Positions 16,261 through 25,681 of a DNA stretch of 64,000 bases are shown here, piece by piece. Both the position numbers and the translations under genes were made by a program. Source of the stretch: Lachnospiraceae bacterium (lineage in GTDB: Bacteria; Bacillota; Clostridia; Lachnospirales; Lachnospiraceae); NCBI GenBank assembly GCA_031280955.1, contig JAITGA010000001.1, positions 1-64,000 on the forward strand, read 5' to 3'. The notes below the pieces were generated by a model. It searched no databases, was not told where the DNA came from, and saw only the letters and a list, made by a program, of their open reading frames with translations. Numbering within the stretch: position 1 is the stretch's first letter; every line of letters starts with the position of its first letter.

Positions 16261-18255
16261 ATGAAAATGCGTATGAAAACCAAAGTAGCTGCTTTGTTTC
16301 TCATGATGGGAATAATACTTACAGCAGTAGTTGGATATGTTGCGTATACACAGAGTCATAGACAGGTAAGTAATAACTATTTCGAGCTTGCTTTCAACTC
16401 GGCAAAGATGGCGGCTCAGATTGTAAGTGGCATTGATTTGGTTGATTATCATGTGCAAGGAAAAAACGATGAGTATTATGAATTACATAAGAAACTTAGC
16501 GACTTACAGAATTTTTATGCTCTAGAGTATCTCTATATTGTCATACCGAACACAGAACGAAATGAATCAATTTATATCTTTAATATTTATACTGACTTGG
16601 ATAATTCTCTTCAGACATATGGTTTGGGTGAGTTGGAAACTGATTGGTTGCTCTATGAAGATGTTCTGCGTACTTTTCTGATGGGGACTAATAGCGATCA
16701 CATGGTTATCACTGATTCTGCATATGGATATCTGGTATCAGCATTTGTGCCGGTTTTTGCAAGTGACGGAAGAATCCAAGCGGTTGCGGGGGTGGATATA
16801 TCAATGGAGTCCCTTATCCGTGAAGTGCGAAATCGTACCTTTCAGATAATGGGATTGGCTATGATTATCAACATAATATTTTTCATTGCTTTGTTGTTTT
16901 TGATGCAACGGCAGATACTTAATCCGGTTGTAAAGCTCTCTAGACATATGAAGGAGTTTTCTACTGATGACGCACTACAATTGATAGAAATAATCCATAC
17001 GGGGGATGAGCTGCAAGATATGTCCGAGAGTTTTAATCGCATGGTCAAAACACTTAACGAATATATCGAAAATCTGGAAACCATCACCGCCGACCGTGAG
17101 CGAATTGCCACCGAACTCAACATTGCCACGCATATCCAAACTAATATGTTGCCCGGGGTTTTCCCGGCATTTCCTGACCGTAGCGAGTTTGACATCTATG
17201 CAAGTACAAAACCGGCGCAGGAAGTAGGCGGAGATTTCTATGATTATTTTCTGATAGACCAAGATACTTTGGCGGTGGTAGTGGCTGATGTATCGGGCAA
17301 GGGTATACCTTCGGCATTATTTATGGTGATTGCCAAGACGCTTATCAAAAGTAACGCCCAGCATGGGAAAAGTCCCGCAGAGGTTTTTGCGGCTGTCAAC
17401 AAAAACCTTTGTGAAAACAATGAAAGAGGAATGTTTGTATCGGCGTTTATGGGATATCTCGATGTACCCACAGGCAAACTCAGATATGTGAATGCCGGTC
17501 ACAATCCGCCGTTGATAAAGAGGCGAGGCGAGGAGTTTTCATGGCTCAATACCCTAAAGCCCGGATTTGTGTTGGGAGGCATGGAGAACATGTCCTATCG
17601 GCAAGGTGAAGTCACATTAAATAATGATGATGAGTTGTTTCTTTATACAGACGGCGTGACCGAAGCAGTCAACAATGATGATAAACTTTTTGCCAAGCAA
17701 CGGTTACTGAATACAGCAAATAATTCTCGTGAACTACCATTAAAGGAGTTTACCGTAGCAATAGAGCGTGAAATAGAAGCATTTTGCGATGGGGCAAAAC
17801 AAGCAGATGATATCACGATGCTGGTGTTAAGGTATATGGGTATAGCAAATAAAAATGAGTTAAAAATAGAAGCAAAAAAAGAAAACATGAGTGTGGTTTA
17901 TGATTTTGTGAATAAATATCTAGAGGGTATTCCCGCAAAAGCTAAAAACCACATCAATATCGGCGTGGATGAGGTCTTCTCAAATATATCACGTTTTGCT
18001 TATGCCCCCGAAATTGGTAATGTTATCATTCGTATAGCCGTCGGTGATGAAGTGGTGATTGAGTTTGAGGACGAGGGAATACGATATAATCCCTTGGAAA
18101 ACAAGGACCCGGACATCACCCTCAGTATAGAAGAGCGAAGAATTGGGGGATTGGGAATATTTTTGCTGAAAAAGATAATGGATGATGTAAGCTATAGTTA
18201 TCAAAACGAAAAGAATATATTGACCATTTCTAAAAAAATCAAAGGAGAGGGTTAA
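16261..18255 (+). CDS. Sensor-HAMP-SpoIIE phosphatase-HATPase fusion
   Basis: A 664-residue membrane signalling protein. The order is: membrane helix (about 10-30), extracellular sensor domain probably of Cache type (31-190), second helix (196-216), HAMP linker (217-272), PP2C/SpoIIE phosphatase (285-525) and a C-terminal RsbW-like HATPase (about 530-660). The phosphatase keeps its metal motifs: GGDFYDYF (323-330), ADVSGKG (342-348), DGVTEA (464-469) and ADDITML. The HATPase has an N-box VDEVFSNI (Glu571, Asn575), DEGIRYNP and GGLGIFLLKK, so ATP binding looks possible. Opposing phosphatase and kinase activities for the upstream STAS protein therefore seem to lie in one chain under an external sensor. 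The following gene begins at the next base after its stop, which implies tight coupling to the ABC transporter. Confidence 0.85.
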   Translation: MKMRMKTKVAALFLMMGIILTAVVGYVAYTQSHRQVSNNYFELAFNSAKMAAQIVSGIDLVDYHVQGKNDEYYELHKKLSDLQNFYALEYLYIVIPNTERNESIYIFNIYTDLDNSLQTYGLGELETDWLLYEDVLRTFLMGTNSDHMVITDSAYGYLVSAFVPVFASDGRIQAVAGVDISMESLIREVRNRTFQIMGLAMIINIIFFIALLFLMQRQILNPVVKLSRHMKEFSTDDALQLIEIIHTGDELQDMSESFNRMVKTLNEYIENLETITADRERIATELNIATHIQTNMLPGVFPAFPDRSEFDIYASTKPAQEVGGDFYDYFLIDQDTLAVVVADVSGKGIPSALFMVIAKTLIKSNAQHGKSPAEVFAAVNKNLCENNERGMFVSAFMGYLDVPTGKLRYVNAGHNPPLIKRRGEEFSWLNTLKPGFVLGGMENMSYRQGEVTLNNDDELFLYTDGVTEAVNNDDKLFAKQRLLNTANNSRELPLKEFTVAIEREIEAFCDGAKQADDITMLVLRYMGIANKNELKIEAKKENMSVVYDFVNKYLEGIPAKAKNHINIGVDEVFSNISRFAYAPEIGNVIIRIAVGDEVVIEFEDEGIRYNPLENKDPDITLSIEERRIGGLGIFLLKKIMDDVSYSYQNEKNILTISKKIKGEG

Positions 18256-19812
18256 ATGAAAAAGGTCTTCGAAGTTTTACTTTTACTAATGTTTATGGTA
18301 ACACTTTGTTCGGCGTGTGGTTCGGATAAGGATACCACGGCTGCGGCTGCTGAGGAAGCGAGGCGGGAAGTTACCGGTACATACGTGGATTATGTTGATG
18401 CTGAGATGATTATTGGAGTACAGTCAGGGTCAATATATAACCTTGTGGCACAGGATGTATTTCGGGCAAAGGTTATACCTGAGTTTGTAGTAATGTCTGA
18501 TTTGCTCGAAACACTACGGATGGGACGGTTAGATGCAGCTCTTTCTGATAGTTCGTATGTTACTCCCCTTCAAGATAGCGGCGTGTTTCCGGAATTTGAA
18601 TATCTTTGGGTCTCGGAGGAGTCCTTTGCCAACCATTCTGCTCCGGTTTTTCATGAAGAGGAGCTAAAGAAAAAATATAATGAGTGGATAGGACTGATCA
18701 AAGCTGATGGTACTCTAGAAAGAATGACCAACTTCTGGTTGGGAATGTCATTGCCGGAGCAGGAGGAATTACCCAAGTTTGAGTTGACAGGTGAAAACGG
18801 AACTTTGCGGGTGGCAGATACGGGAATGTTTCCGCCTTTCATTTATCTGGATGCCAATGGCGACCCGACCGGATTTGACTATGAACTGATAAATCTCTTT
18901 GCGATGCACTTGGGGATGGATTTGGACTTAACTTTCATGTCTTATGATGCGATTATTCCCTATGTTATCAGCGGTAGAGCTAACATGAGTGCATGTTTGT
19001 TTACCATAACTGAAGAACGTGGTGCGAATGTTATCTTTGGTGCTCCGACAGTGACGACCTTGGCGGTTTTGATTGTTCCCAGTGATACGATATCAAACGA
19101 TGCTTCTGCGCACGCAACCATAGAATTTGGCGACTTTCGTGAATGGCTCAGTACGGCTATAGAACGTAACCTCATTACTGACAATCGTTGGCGTTTGATA
19201 ACGGACGGACTTCTGGTGACGATGACGATTGCTGTTTGCTCACAGTTTTTTGGCACGATATTTGGATTTTTCATCTGTTGGGTACTGACCCGCAAAAACA
19301 AGTTTGTGAACTGGCTGGGGAGGACATATTGCCGCTTAATCAATGGCTTGCCCATCGTCGCTTTATTGATGATTACGTACTATATCATCTTTGGCAGTAC
19401 CCAGATATCCAGTATCATTATCGCAATATCGGCGTTTACGATGGTCATGGGGGCGAATGTGGCGCAAATCCTGAAAGGAGCAATAGATACCATCGACCTC
19501 ATCGAAATTGAGGCAGCACGAAGCATGGGATTTACGCCGCTTAAGGCGTTTTTGACGATCACCTTGCCACAAGTTATCCGCCGTGCCTTGCCGAGCTATT
19601 CCCATGGCTTCGTCGAATTGGTCAAGGCAACGGCAATTGTTGGTTATGTCGCCATTCAGGATATGATGCGGGCGGCGGATATTATTCGCAGCCGTACATT
19701 TGATGCATATTTCCCATTGTTGTTGGTTTCTTTGATATATTTAGTAATCACTACTATCTGTGTGTATGTGCTAGGTTTTATTGTCAAAAAGATTGATGGA
19801 GGTACTAAATAA
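18256..19812 (+). CDS. Amino-acid ABC transporter, binding domain fused to permease
   Basis: A 518-residue fusion. A lipoprotein-type signal (LCSAC, Cys21) is followed by two half-domains of the polar-amino-acid receptor family (SBP_bac_3), then a HisM/GlnP-type permease (about 318-515) with the EAA-type loop [22 protein letters not shown]. The receptor halves appear in swapped order. Residues 50-163 look like the usual C-terminal lobe (IGVQSGS... [16 protein letters not shown]). Residues 182-275 look like the usual N-terminal lobe ([28 protein letters not shown]... FTITEERG). If the Cys is lipidated and the permease spans the membrane, the receptor is anchored at both ends. It starts immediately after the signalling protein's stop and overlaps the ATPase gene by one base. 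The substrate is probably a polar amino acid. Confidence 0.85.
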   Translation: MKKVFEVLLLLMFMVTLCSACGSDKDTTAAAAEEARREVTGTYVDYVDAEMIIGVQSGSIYNLVAQDVFRAKVIPEFVVMSDLLETLRMGRLDAALSDSSYVTPLQDSGVFPEFEYLWVSEESFANHSAPVFHEEELKKKYNEWIGLIKADGTLERMTNFWLGMSLPEQEELPKFELTGENGTLRVADTGMFPPFIYLDANGDPTGFDYELINLFAMHLGMDLDLTFMSYDAIIPYVISGRANMSACLFTITEERGANVIFGAPTVTTLAVLIVPSDTISNDASAHATIEFGDFREWLSTAIERNLITDNRWRLITDGLLVTMTIAVCSQFFGTIFGFFICWVLTRKNKFVNWLGRTYCRLINGLPIVALLMITYYIIFGSTQISSIIIAISAFTMVMGANVAQILKGAIDTIDLIEIEAARSMGFTPLKAFLTITLPQVIRRALPSYSHGFVELVKATAIVGYVAIQDMMRAADIIRSRTFDAYFPLLLVSLIYLVITTICVYVLGFIVKKIDGGTK

Positions 19813-20885
19813 TGAGCATTATTTCGATAAAGAACATGGAGAAGCGTTACGGTGAAAATGTCATCCTAAATGATGTCAGTGTTGATATTGAAAGAGGAGA
19901 GATAATCTCCATCATCGGACCATCGGGTGTGGGTAAAAGCACTTTTTTACGGGCAATCAATTTCCTTGACCCGCCGACAGCGGGTGAGGTTTTCTTTGAT
20001 GGCACGAAGATAACGAAGAGAAACATCGACTCCATTTGTCTCAAAATGGGAATGGTATTTCAAAACTTCGGTTTATTTTCCCATATGAATGTAATCGGAA
20101 ATCTCACCGTAGGTCCGATTAAATTACTGGGGAAGTCCAGAGAAGAAGCAGAGGAAAAGGCAACAGAACTACTTAGGATAGTCGGACTTTCCGAACGGGC
20201 AAAATACATGCCGTCACAACTTTCAGGTGGTCAAAAACAACGAGTGGCGATTGCTCGTTGTCTGGCGATGTCGCCGGATGTGATTCTATTCGATGAGCCG
20301 ACCAGCGCCCTTGACCCGACAATGGTAAGTGAAGTTATGGCAGTCATCCGCAGTCTCGCCAAAACAGGAATAACGATGTTGGTTGTGACCCATGAGATGG
20401 ACTTTGCCCGCAATGTATCGAATCGGGTCTTTTACATGGACGAGGGCGGTATCTATGAGGAGGGATGTCCCAAGACGATATTTGACTCACCACAAAAAAC
20501 GAAAACACAGGTATTTATTCACAATATTCGCTCATATAACTATGAAATCAAAAACCGTGAATTTGACTATGCGGAAATGCTCGCCGGCGTGGATAACTTC
20601 TGTTTCCGTCATGATATCAGGAGAAATACTGCCAATCAGCTCCGACTTCTGGCAGAAGAGTTGGTCATCAACATCGTGACCCCGGGTTATAACGAGTGTT
20701 CACTTTATGTGAGTTTTTCGGAAAAATTGGGAACTCATGAATTGTCGGTGTCATATAACGGTGAAGAAGCCGATATGTTGGAAAAATCACAAAATAAGCT
20801 TTCCGTATCAATGGTGCGGAGAACGGCGCGGGAGTTACGCCATGAATATACCGCAGGAAAGAATACTTTGACGGCGTTGCTCTAG
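19812..20885 (+). CDS. Amino-acid ABC transporter ATPase with HATPase-like C-terminal domain
   Basis: A 357-residue protein. Residues 1-235 form a normal GlnQ-type ABC ATPase: Walker [10 protein letters not shown] (36-44), signature [15 protein letters not shown], Walker [14 protein letters not shown] and H-loop VVTHEM. A further 120 residues follow that ordinary GlnQ (about 240-250 residues) does not have. This tail resembles an RsbW-like HATPase: an N-box EELVIN (282-287), YNGEEAD in place of a DxG box, and a closing strand GKNTLTALL like the end of the HATPase in the phosphatase protein. The DxG aspartate is replaced by Asn and no GxGLG box is seen, so it may bind a partner rather than ATP. 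The arrangement suggests that the STAS/SpoIIE proteins act directly on the transporter ATPase. That is inference. Confidence 0.82.
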   Translation: MSIISIKNMEKRYGENVILNDVSVDIERGEIISIIGPSGVGKSTFLRAINFLDPPTAGEVFFDGTKITKRNIDSICLKMGMVFQNFGLFSHMNVIGNLTVGPIKLLGKSREEAEEKATELLRIVGLSERAKYMPSQLSGGQKQRVAIARCLAMSPDVILFDEPTSALDPTMVSEVMAVIRSLAKTGITMLVVTHEMDFARNVSNRVFYMDEGGIYEEGCPKTIFDSPQKTKTQVFIHNIRSYNYEIKNREFDYAEMLAGVDNFCFRHDIRRNTANQLRLLAEELVINIVTPGYNECSLYVSFSEKLGTHELSVSYNGEEADMLEKSQNKLSVSMVRRTARELRHEYTAGKNTLTALL

Positions 20886-20952
20886 TCATTGCCGTGAATT
20901 GTGAGTTATGTCACCTCGGTCAACCTTAGAGCAACCTCAGTAAATTTCTCAC

Positions 20953-20981
20953 TTGTAAATTGTCGGCAACTCTAGTAAAAT
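20953..20981 (+). promoter_or_regulatory. Promoter of the EF-G-like gene
   Basis: TTGTAA at 20953-20958, a 17-base spacer and TAAAAT at 20976-20981, about 37 bases before the start codon. The leader holds GCGGAGGA. Confidence 0.45.
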
Positions 20982-21017
20982 AGCCTCATGTGACTAAAAG
21001 AAAGCGGAGGATTTGAC

Positions 21018-23108
21018 ATGAACGTTTTTACCACGGACAAGATAAGGAACGTCGTTTTGTTAGGACACGGCGGTAGCGGCAAGACCACTTTGACGGAAGC
21101 GATGGCATTACTATCAGGTGTCACGACTCGGATGGGCAAAGTGACTGAGGGCAATACGATCAGTGATTACAGCAAAGAAGAGCAAAAACGTCATTTCACG
21201 ATCAGTGCCGCTGTTGTGCCGATTGTATGGCAGAACGTCAAGATAAACGTGATTGACAGTCCCGGATACTTTGACTTTGTCGGTGAAGCCGAGGAAGCAG
21301 TTAGTGCCGCATCAGCAGCGATTATCGTCATTGATGCCAAGTCAGGGGTCGAAGTCGGGACTATCCGTGCTTGGGAGCTTTGCGAAAAGTACAAGCTACC
21401 GCGGATGATTTTTGTCACAGCAATGGATGTTGACAACGCATCCTATGCCAATGTCTGCAAGCAGTTAGCGGAGCTTTATAGTACGAAAGTAGCCCCGGTG
21501 CATTTGCCGATTTATGAAAATGAAAAGTGCAGCGGTTCTGTCAATGTTTTGTTTGAAAAAGCATATAAATGGAAAGATAAAGACCTCGTCGCCTGTGATG
21601 TTCCTGAGGCGGTAGCCGATGATATGGCAAGCTACCGTGATGCAATCATGGAAACACTGGCATCAACGAGTGAGGAAATGATGGATCGTTATTTTGCCGG
21701 GGAAGCTTTTTCCGAGGCAGAAATAAATGAAGCGATGCAAAGTAACATCATTGACGGAACGATTGTGCCGCTTTTGTTCGGCTCCAGCGTCCTTTGCCAA
21801 GGGGTGAAAACCCTGCTTGACGATATTGTCGCTTATATGCCAAGCCCGCTTACCCATGAAGTCAGCGGTAAGAATACCAAAAGCGGAGCGGAGTTTGTCG
21901 CCAATCATGATAGCTCCAAGGTTAAGTCAGCTTATATATGGAAGACGATAGTTGACCCCTTTATCGGCAAGTATTCACTTATAAAAGTCAATTCAGGAAT
22001 CTTTCGTACTGATGACATGATATACAATGAAGCCCGTGATATTGAAGAAAAATGCGGTAAAATCTATGTCCTCCAAGGTAACAAGCCGATTGAGGTAAAA
22101 GAACTCCACGCCGGGGATATCGGTGCTTTGGCGAAACTTACCGATGCGGCGACAGGCAACAGCCTCTCCACCAAAGCCGACCCGATCAAGTATGAGCCGT
22201 GGGAAATATCCACACCTTACACTTACAAAAGGTATATCCCCAAGAACAAAGGCGATATCGACAAGATTTCACAGGCTTTGCAGAAGATGTCAGCAGAGGA
22301 TATGACCATCAGAATAAAGAATGATGCCGAGAACCGCCAAACTTTGATTTATGGGATGGGAGATATGCATCTGGATATCGTTCAAAGCCGTTTGAAAAAT
22401 GAGTACAAAGTTGATATCGATCTCATTACCCCTCGGGTTGCTTATCGTGAAACTTTGAAAAAGAAAGCAGATGTCGAGGGTAAACACAAAAAACAATCAG
22501 GCGGTCATGGACAATACGGTCATGTAAAGATGATTTTCGAACCCTCTGGCGATTTGGAAACGGCATATGTTTATGAGCAAACCGTTGTCGGCGGGACAGT
22601 ACCTCGCAATTATTATCCGGCAGTAGACAAAGGGTTGGCAGAATCCGTACTTAAAGGACCCTTGGCAGGATATCCGGTCGTGGGTGTGAAAGGTACGCTA
22701 TATGACGGCTCATATCATGCCGTTGACTCATCGGAAATGGCGTTCAAACTGGCAACCATCCTTGCTTTCAAAAAAGGATTCATGGAAGCGGGACCGGTAC
22801 TGTTAGAGCCTATCGTGTTGATTAAAGTGACAGTTCCTGATGCTTATGCCGGAGATGTAATGGGTGATCTCAACAAGCGGCGGGGACGGGTACTGGGTAT
22901 GAACCACACCAGCGGCGGTAAACAAGTAATCGAAGCGGATATGCCGATGACCGGGGTTCAAGGTTATTGTACCGATTTGCGTTCGATGACCGGCGGTCGC
23001 GGGGATTACTCCTATGAGTTCGTCCGTTATGAGCAAGCCCCCAGTGATATTCAGGAAAAAGAAGTTGCCGCCAGAGTCCAGGCAATGGCTGATGGCGAAG
23101 AAGAGTAA
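21018..23108 (+). CDS. Elongation factor G-like GTPase
   Basis: A 696-residue EF-G-family protein with all five domains. The G domain opens with GHGGSGKTT (16-24), the form seen in the EF-G-like paralogue group rather than canonical AHIDAGKTT. Other GTPase motifs are altered: the G3 box is DSPGYFDF (80-87) with Tyr at the catalytic His position, and the G4 box reads TAMD (134-137) in place of NKxD. Domain IV has the GGHGQYGHVKM region. It is likely a secondary EF-G rather than the main translocase, and guanine-nucleotide specificity or hydrolysis may be changed. It is not a tetracycline-resistance protein by these motifs. It begins with a strong GGAGGA site and is followed by ftsK after 21 bases. 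Confidence 0.88.
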   Translation: MNVFTTDKIRNVVLLGHGGSGKTTLTEAMALLSGVTTRMGKVTEGNTISDYSKEEQKRHFTISAAVVPIVWQNVKINVIDSPGYFDFVGEAEEAVSAASAAIIVIDAKSGVEVGTIRAWELCEKYKLPRMIFVTAMDVDNASYANVCKQLAELYSTKVAPVHLPIYENEKCSGSVNVLFEKAYKWKDKDLVACDVPEAVADDMASYRDAIMETLASTSEEMMDRYFAGEAFSEAEINEAMQSNIIDGTIVPLLFGSSVLCQGVKTLLDDIVAYMPSPLTHEVSGKNTKSGAEFVANHDSSKVKSAYIWKTIVDPFIGKYSLIKVNSGIFRTDDMIYNEARDIEEKCGKIYVLQGNKPIEVKELHAGDIGALAKLTDAATGNSLSTKADPIKYEPWEISTPYTYKRYIPKNKGDIDKISQALQKMSAEDMTIRIKNDAENRQTLIYGMGDMHLDIVQSRLKNEYKVDIDLITPRVAYRETLKKKADVEGKHKKQSGGHGQYGHVKMIFEPSGDLETAYVYEQTVVGGTVPRNYYPAVDKGLAESVLKGPLAGYPVVGVKGTLYDGSYHAVDSSEMAFKLATILAFKKGFMEAGPVLLEPIVLIKVTVPDAYAGDVMGDLNKRRGRVLGMNHTSGGKQVIEADMPMTGVQGYCTDLRSMTGGRGDYSYEFVRYEQAPSDIQEKEVAARVQAMADGEEE

Positions 23109-23129
23109 GATTGAAACAAGGAGTAATAC

Positions 23130-25673
23130 ATGGCAGGTAAGGCGCGAAAATCCCCTCCCACCGGTCGTGGGCGTGCTTCAAGGAACGTAAAAGGAAGAAG
23201 ACGAAGCGGGCGATTGGAATCGGGTTTACGGCGGGAAATCACGATATTAGTCATGTTGGCGGCAGCCATATTTATCTTTCTTTGTAATTTCTCCTTTATG
23301 GGTGAAGCCGGTGATCTGGTCAGCAAGGTGATGTTCGGGCTATTTGGATTGCTCTCTTATGTCACACCGCTTCTATTTTTCTTCATGGTGATATTTGCGA
23401 TATCCAACCGCGGGAGCAGAAGAGCCACGCAAAAGATTGTTGCCGGGGTTTTCTTCTACCTTGCCATTGGTATTATATGTGAGCTGTTCGTGGCTGATTT
23501 CACCTCAGAGACACTTTACAAGTTCGGAGAAATCTACAAAAGGGGAGCAGAAACACGTACCGGAGGGGGAATCATCCCTGCATGGTTGGCTTTCTTGGGA
23601 GAACGTTACATAGGTATCGTTGGCACGGTATTGGTGGTCTTGGTGGTAGCTATCATTGCCGCTATCGTCTTGACGAATCGTTCCTTATTCGCCGGAGTCA
23701 AAAGCGGCGGCGAAAAAATCCGTGACTTTGCCGAGGAAGAGGGTGGGGAATGGCTAAGCCGCTCACGGGAATCAGCGATAAAGCGTCGTGAGGAGTCAGC
23801 GAAACGCCGGGAAAAGGAAGAACAGGAAAAACTTGTCCTCCAAGAGGAAATAGATAATGAAAAAATCCTCCGCCGTGACAAAAAAGTCAGCGGGGTAATG
23901 GCAGACACGAAATTGACCGATTCAGTCAATGAAACTCCCAAGATTCGGGAAAACATGCATGAAATCAATCTAAACGATTTCGACGAACGCTTACATGTCA
24001 GCGGCGAGGGTGTCGATTATCTGGAAAATATCAATATCAACTCCCACAACAATAGCGATTTTGAAATCAGGGGAAGCGATATTCACGAGATAAGCCTTGA
24101 TACTGACAAAAAAAGAAAGCCCAAGGTAGTAGCTACGGCGGGTATGGCAGCGAAGAAGACTAGCGTGAGTGATACCAGGGGTGATGACTATATCTTTCCA
24201 CCGATCGAAAAGCTCATCTTGGGTAAAGGCAAGTCAAGGGGTGACAGCGACCGTGAGCTAAAGGAAACTGCCGCCAAACTGCAACAGACCTTGCTCACTT
24301 TCGGGGTCAAGGTGACGATGACCGAGATAAGTCAAGGCCCGGCAGTCACCCGCTATGAGATGCAACCCGAAGAGGGGGTCAAGGTAAGTAAGATAGTCGG
24401 GCTTCATGATGATATCAAACTAAATCTGGCAGCTACTGATATTCGTATCGAAGCACCGATACCGGGAAAGGCGGCGATAGGGATAGAAGTCCCCAACAAG
24501 GAAAACAGTCTTGTTTATTTCCGTGAACTAATTGAGTCGCGTGAGTTCCAGGATTTTCCCTCTGATACTGCCTTTGCCGTCGGCAGGGATATCGGTGGTC
24601 GGATTATAGTGGATGATATTGCCAGAATGCCGCATATGTTGATTGCGGGAGCGACCGGCTCAGGCAAATCAGTATGTATCAACACCTTGATTATGAGTCT
24701 ACTTTATAAAGCTCATCCCGATGATGTGAAGATGATAATGATTGACCCCAAGGTCGTAGAATTAAATGTATATAACGGTATTCCGCATTTACTCGTGCCT
24801 GTTGTCACCGACCCCAGAAAAGCGGCGGCGGCTTTGCAATGGGGAGTACTGCAAATGACGGAGCGATATCACCTCTTTGCTGAATACAGTGCCCGCGATT
24901 TGCGAAGCTACAACAAAAAGGTATCGGCACTGGCACTGAAACCTCCCGCCGGAGTCGATGTACCGCCACGTTTGCCGCAAATAATCATCATTGTTGATGA
25001 ACTGGCGGATTTAATGATGGTAGCCCCCCGGGATGTGGAAGAGCTTATTTGCCGTTTGGCTCAACTAGGCAGGGCGGCAGGGATTCACTTGATTGTCGCC
25101 ACCCAGCGGCCGTCAGTCGATGTCATTACCGGACTCATCAAAGCCAACATGCCTAGTAGGATAGCCTTTAATGTCGCCAGCGGGATAGACTCACGAACAA
25201 TACTTGACAAAATCGGCGCAGAAAGTCTGCTAGGCAAAGGCGATATGCTCTATTACCCGCAGGGATATACGAAACCGGCGCGGATACAGGGGGCTTTTGT
25301 CACTGAAAAAGAAGTTGCCGATGTAGTGGCGTTTCTAAAGGAAAAGAATAAAGGAAATGTCTATAGTGCCGAGATTGCAGATGAAATTGAAAATAGTGCC
25401 GTCATCGGAAGCAGTAAAAAAGGCACACCGCTACGGGAGACGAAAGAAGGGCGGGATGACTATTTCGAGAGTGCGGGTTGGTATATAATCGAGACGGACA
25501 AAGCCACGGCAGGAGATTTACAAAGAAAGTTTGCCATCGGCTTCAATCGGGCGGCGCGGATACTCGATGAGTTGGCGGCAGCGGGAGTGGTAGGCCCGTC
25601 CGACAAGACGAAAGCGAGACAGATACTTATGAATACGGAACAATTTGCCATGTTTCTGGGAAATGATGAATAG
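23130..25673 (+). CDS. ftsK: DNA translocase FtsK/SpoIIIE
   Basis: An 847-residue DNA pump. The N-terminus is basic and has four membrane helices (about residues 32-190), followed by a charged linker (about 200-380), then the RecA-like motor with Walker A GATGSGKS near residue 506, Walker [14 protein letters not shown], and a C-terminal winged-helix gamma domain ([19 protein letters not shown]) that reads orienting sequences. Size and layout match Bacillota SpoIIIE/SftA-FtsK proteins anchored at the septum, which move chromosome ends into daughter cells or, in sporulation, into the forespore. Which of these applies cannot be told. The ATG follows AAGGAG. Confidence 0.93.
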   Translation: MAGKARKSPPTGRGRASRNVKGRRRSGRLESGLRREITILVMLAAAIFIFLCNFSFMGEAGDLVSKVMFGLFGLLSYVTPLLFFFMVIFAISNRGSRRATQKIVAGVFFYLAIGIICELFVADFTSETLYKFGEIYKRGAETRTGGGIIPAWLAFLGERYIGIVGTVLVVLVVAIIAAIVLTNRSLFAGVKSGGEKIRDFAEEEGGEWLSRSRESAIKRREESAKRREKEEQEKLVLQEEIDNEKILRRDKKVSGVMADTKLTDSVNETPKIRENMHEINLNDFDERLHVSGEGVDYLENININSHNNSDFEIRGSDIHEISLDTDKKRKPKVVATAGMAAKKTSVSDTRGDDYIFPPIEKLILGKGKSRGDSDRELKETAAKLQQTLLTFGVKVTMTEISQGPAVTRYEMQPEEGVKVSKIVGLHDDIKLNLAATDIRIEAPIPGKAAIGIEVPNKENSLVYFRELIESREFQDFPSDTAFAVGRDIGGRIIVDDIARMPHMLIAGATGSGKSVCINTLIMSLLYKAHPDDVKMIMIDPKVVELNVYNGIPHLLVPVVTDPRKAAAALQWGVLQMTERYHLFAEYSARDLRSYNKKVSALALKPPAGVDVPPRLPQIIIIVDELADLMMVAPRDVEELICRLAQLGRAAGIHLIVATQRPSVDVITGLIKANMPSRIAFNVASGIDSRTILDKIGAESLLGKGDMLYYPQGYTKPARIQGAFVTEKEVADVVAFLKEKNKGNVYSAEIADEIENSAVIGSSKKGTPLRETKEGRDDYFESAGWYIIETDKATAGDLQRKFAIGFNRAARILDELAAAGVVGPSDKTKARQILMNTEQFAMFLGNDE

Positions 25674-25681
25674 GTGAGCTT

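Noticed and set aside
21018-23108. Tetracycline-resistance ribosomal protection protein
   Set aside because: The motifs (GHGGSGKTT, DSPGYFDF) are those of the EF-G-like paralogues, not TetM/TetO.
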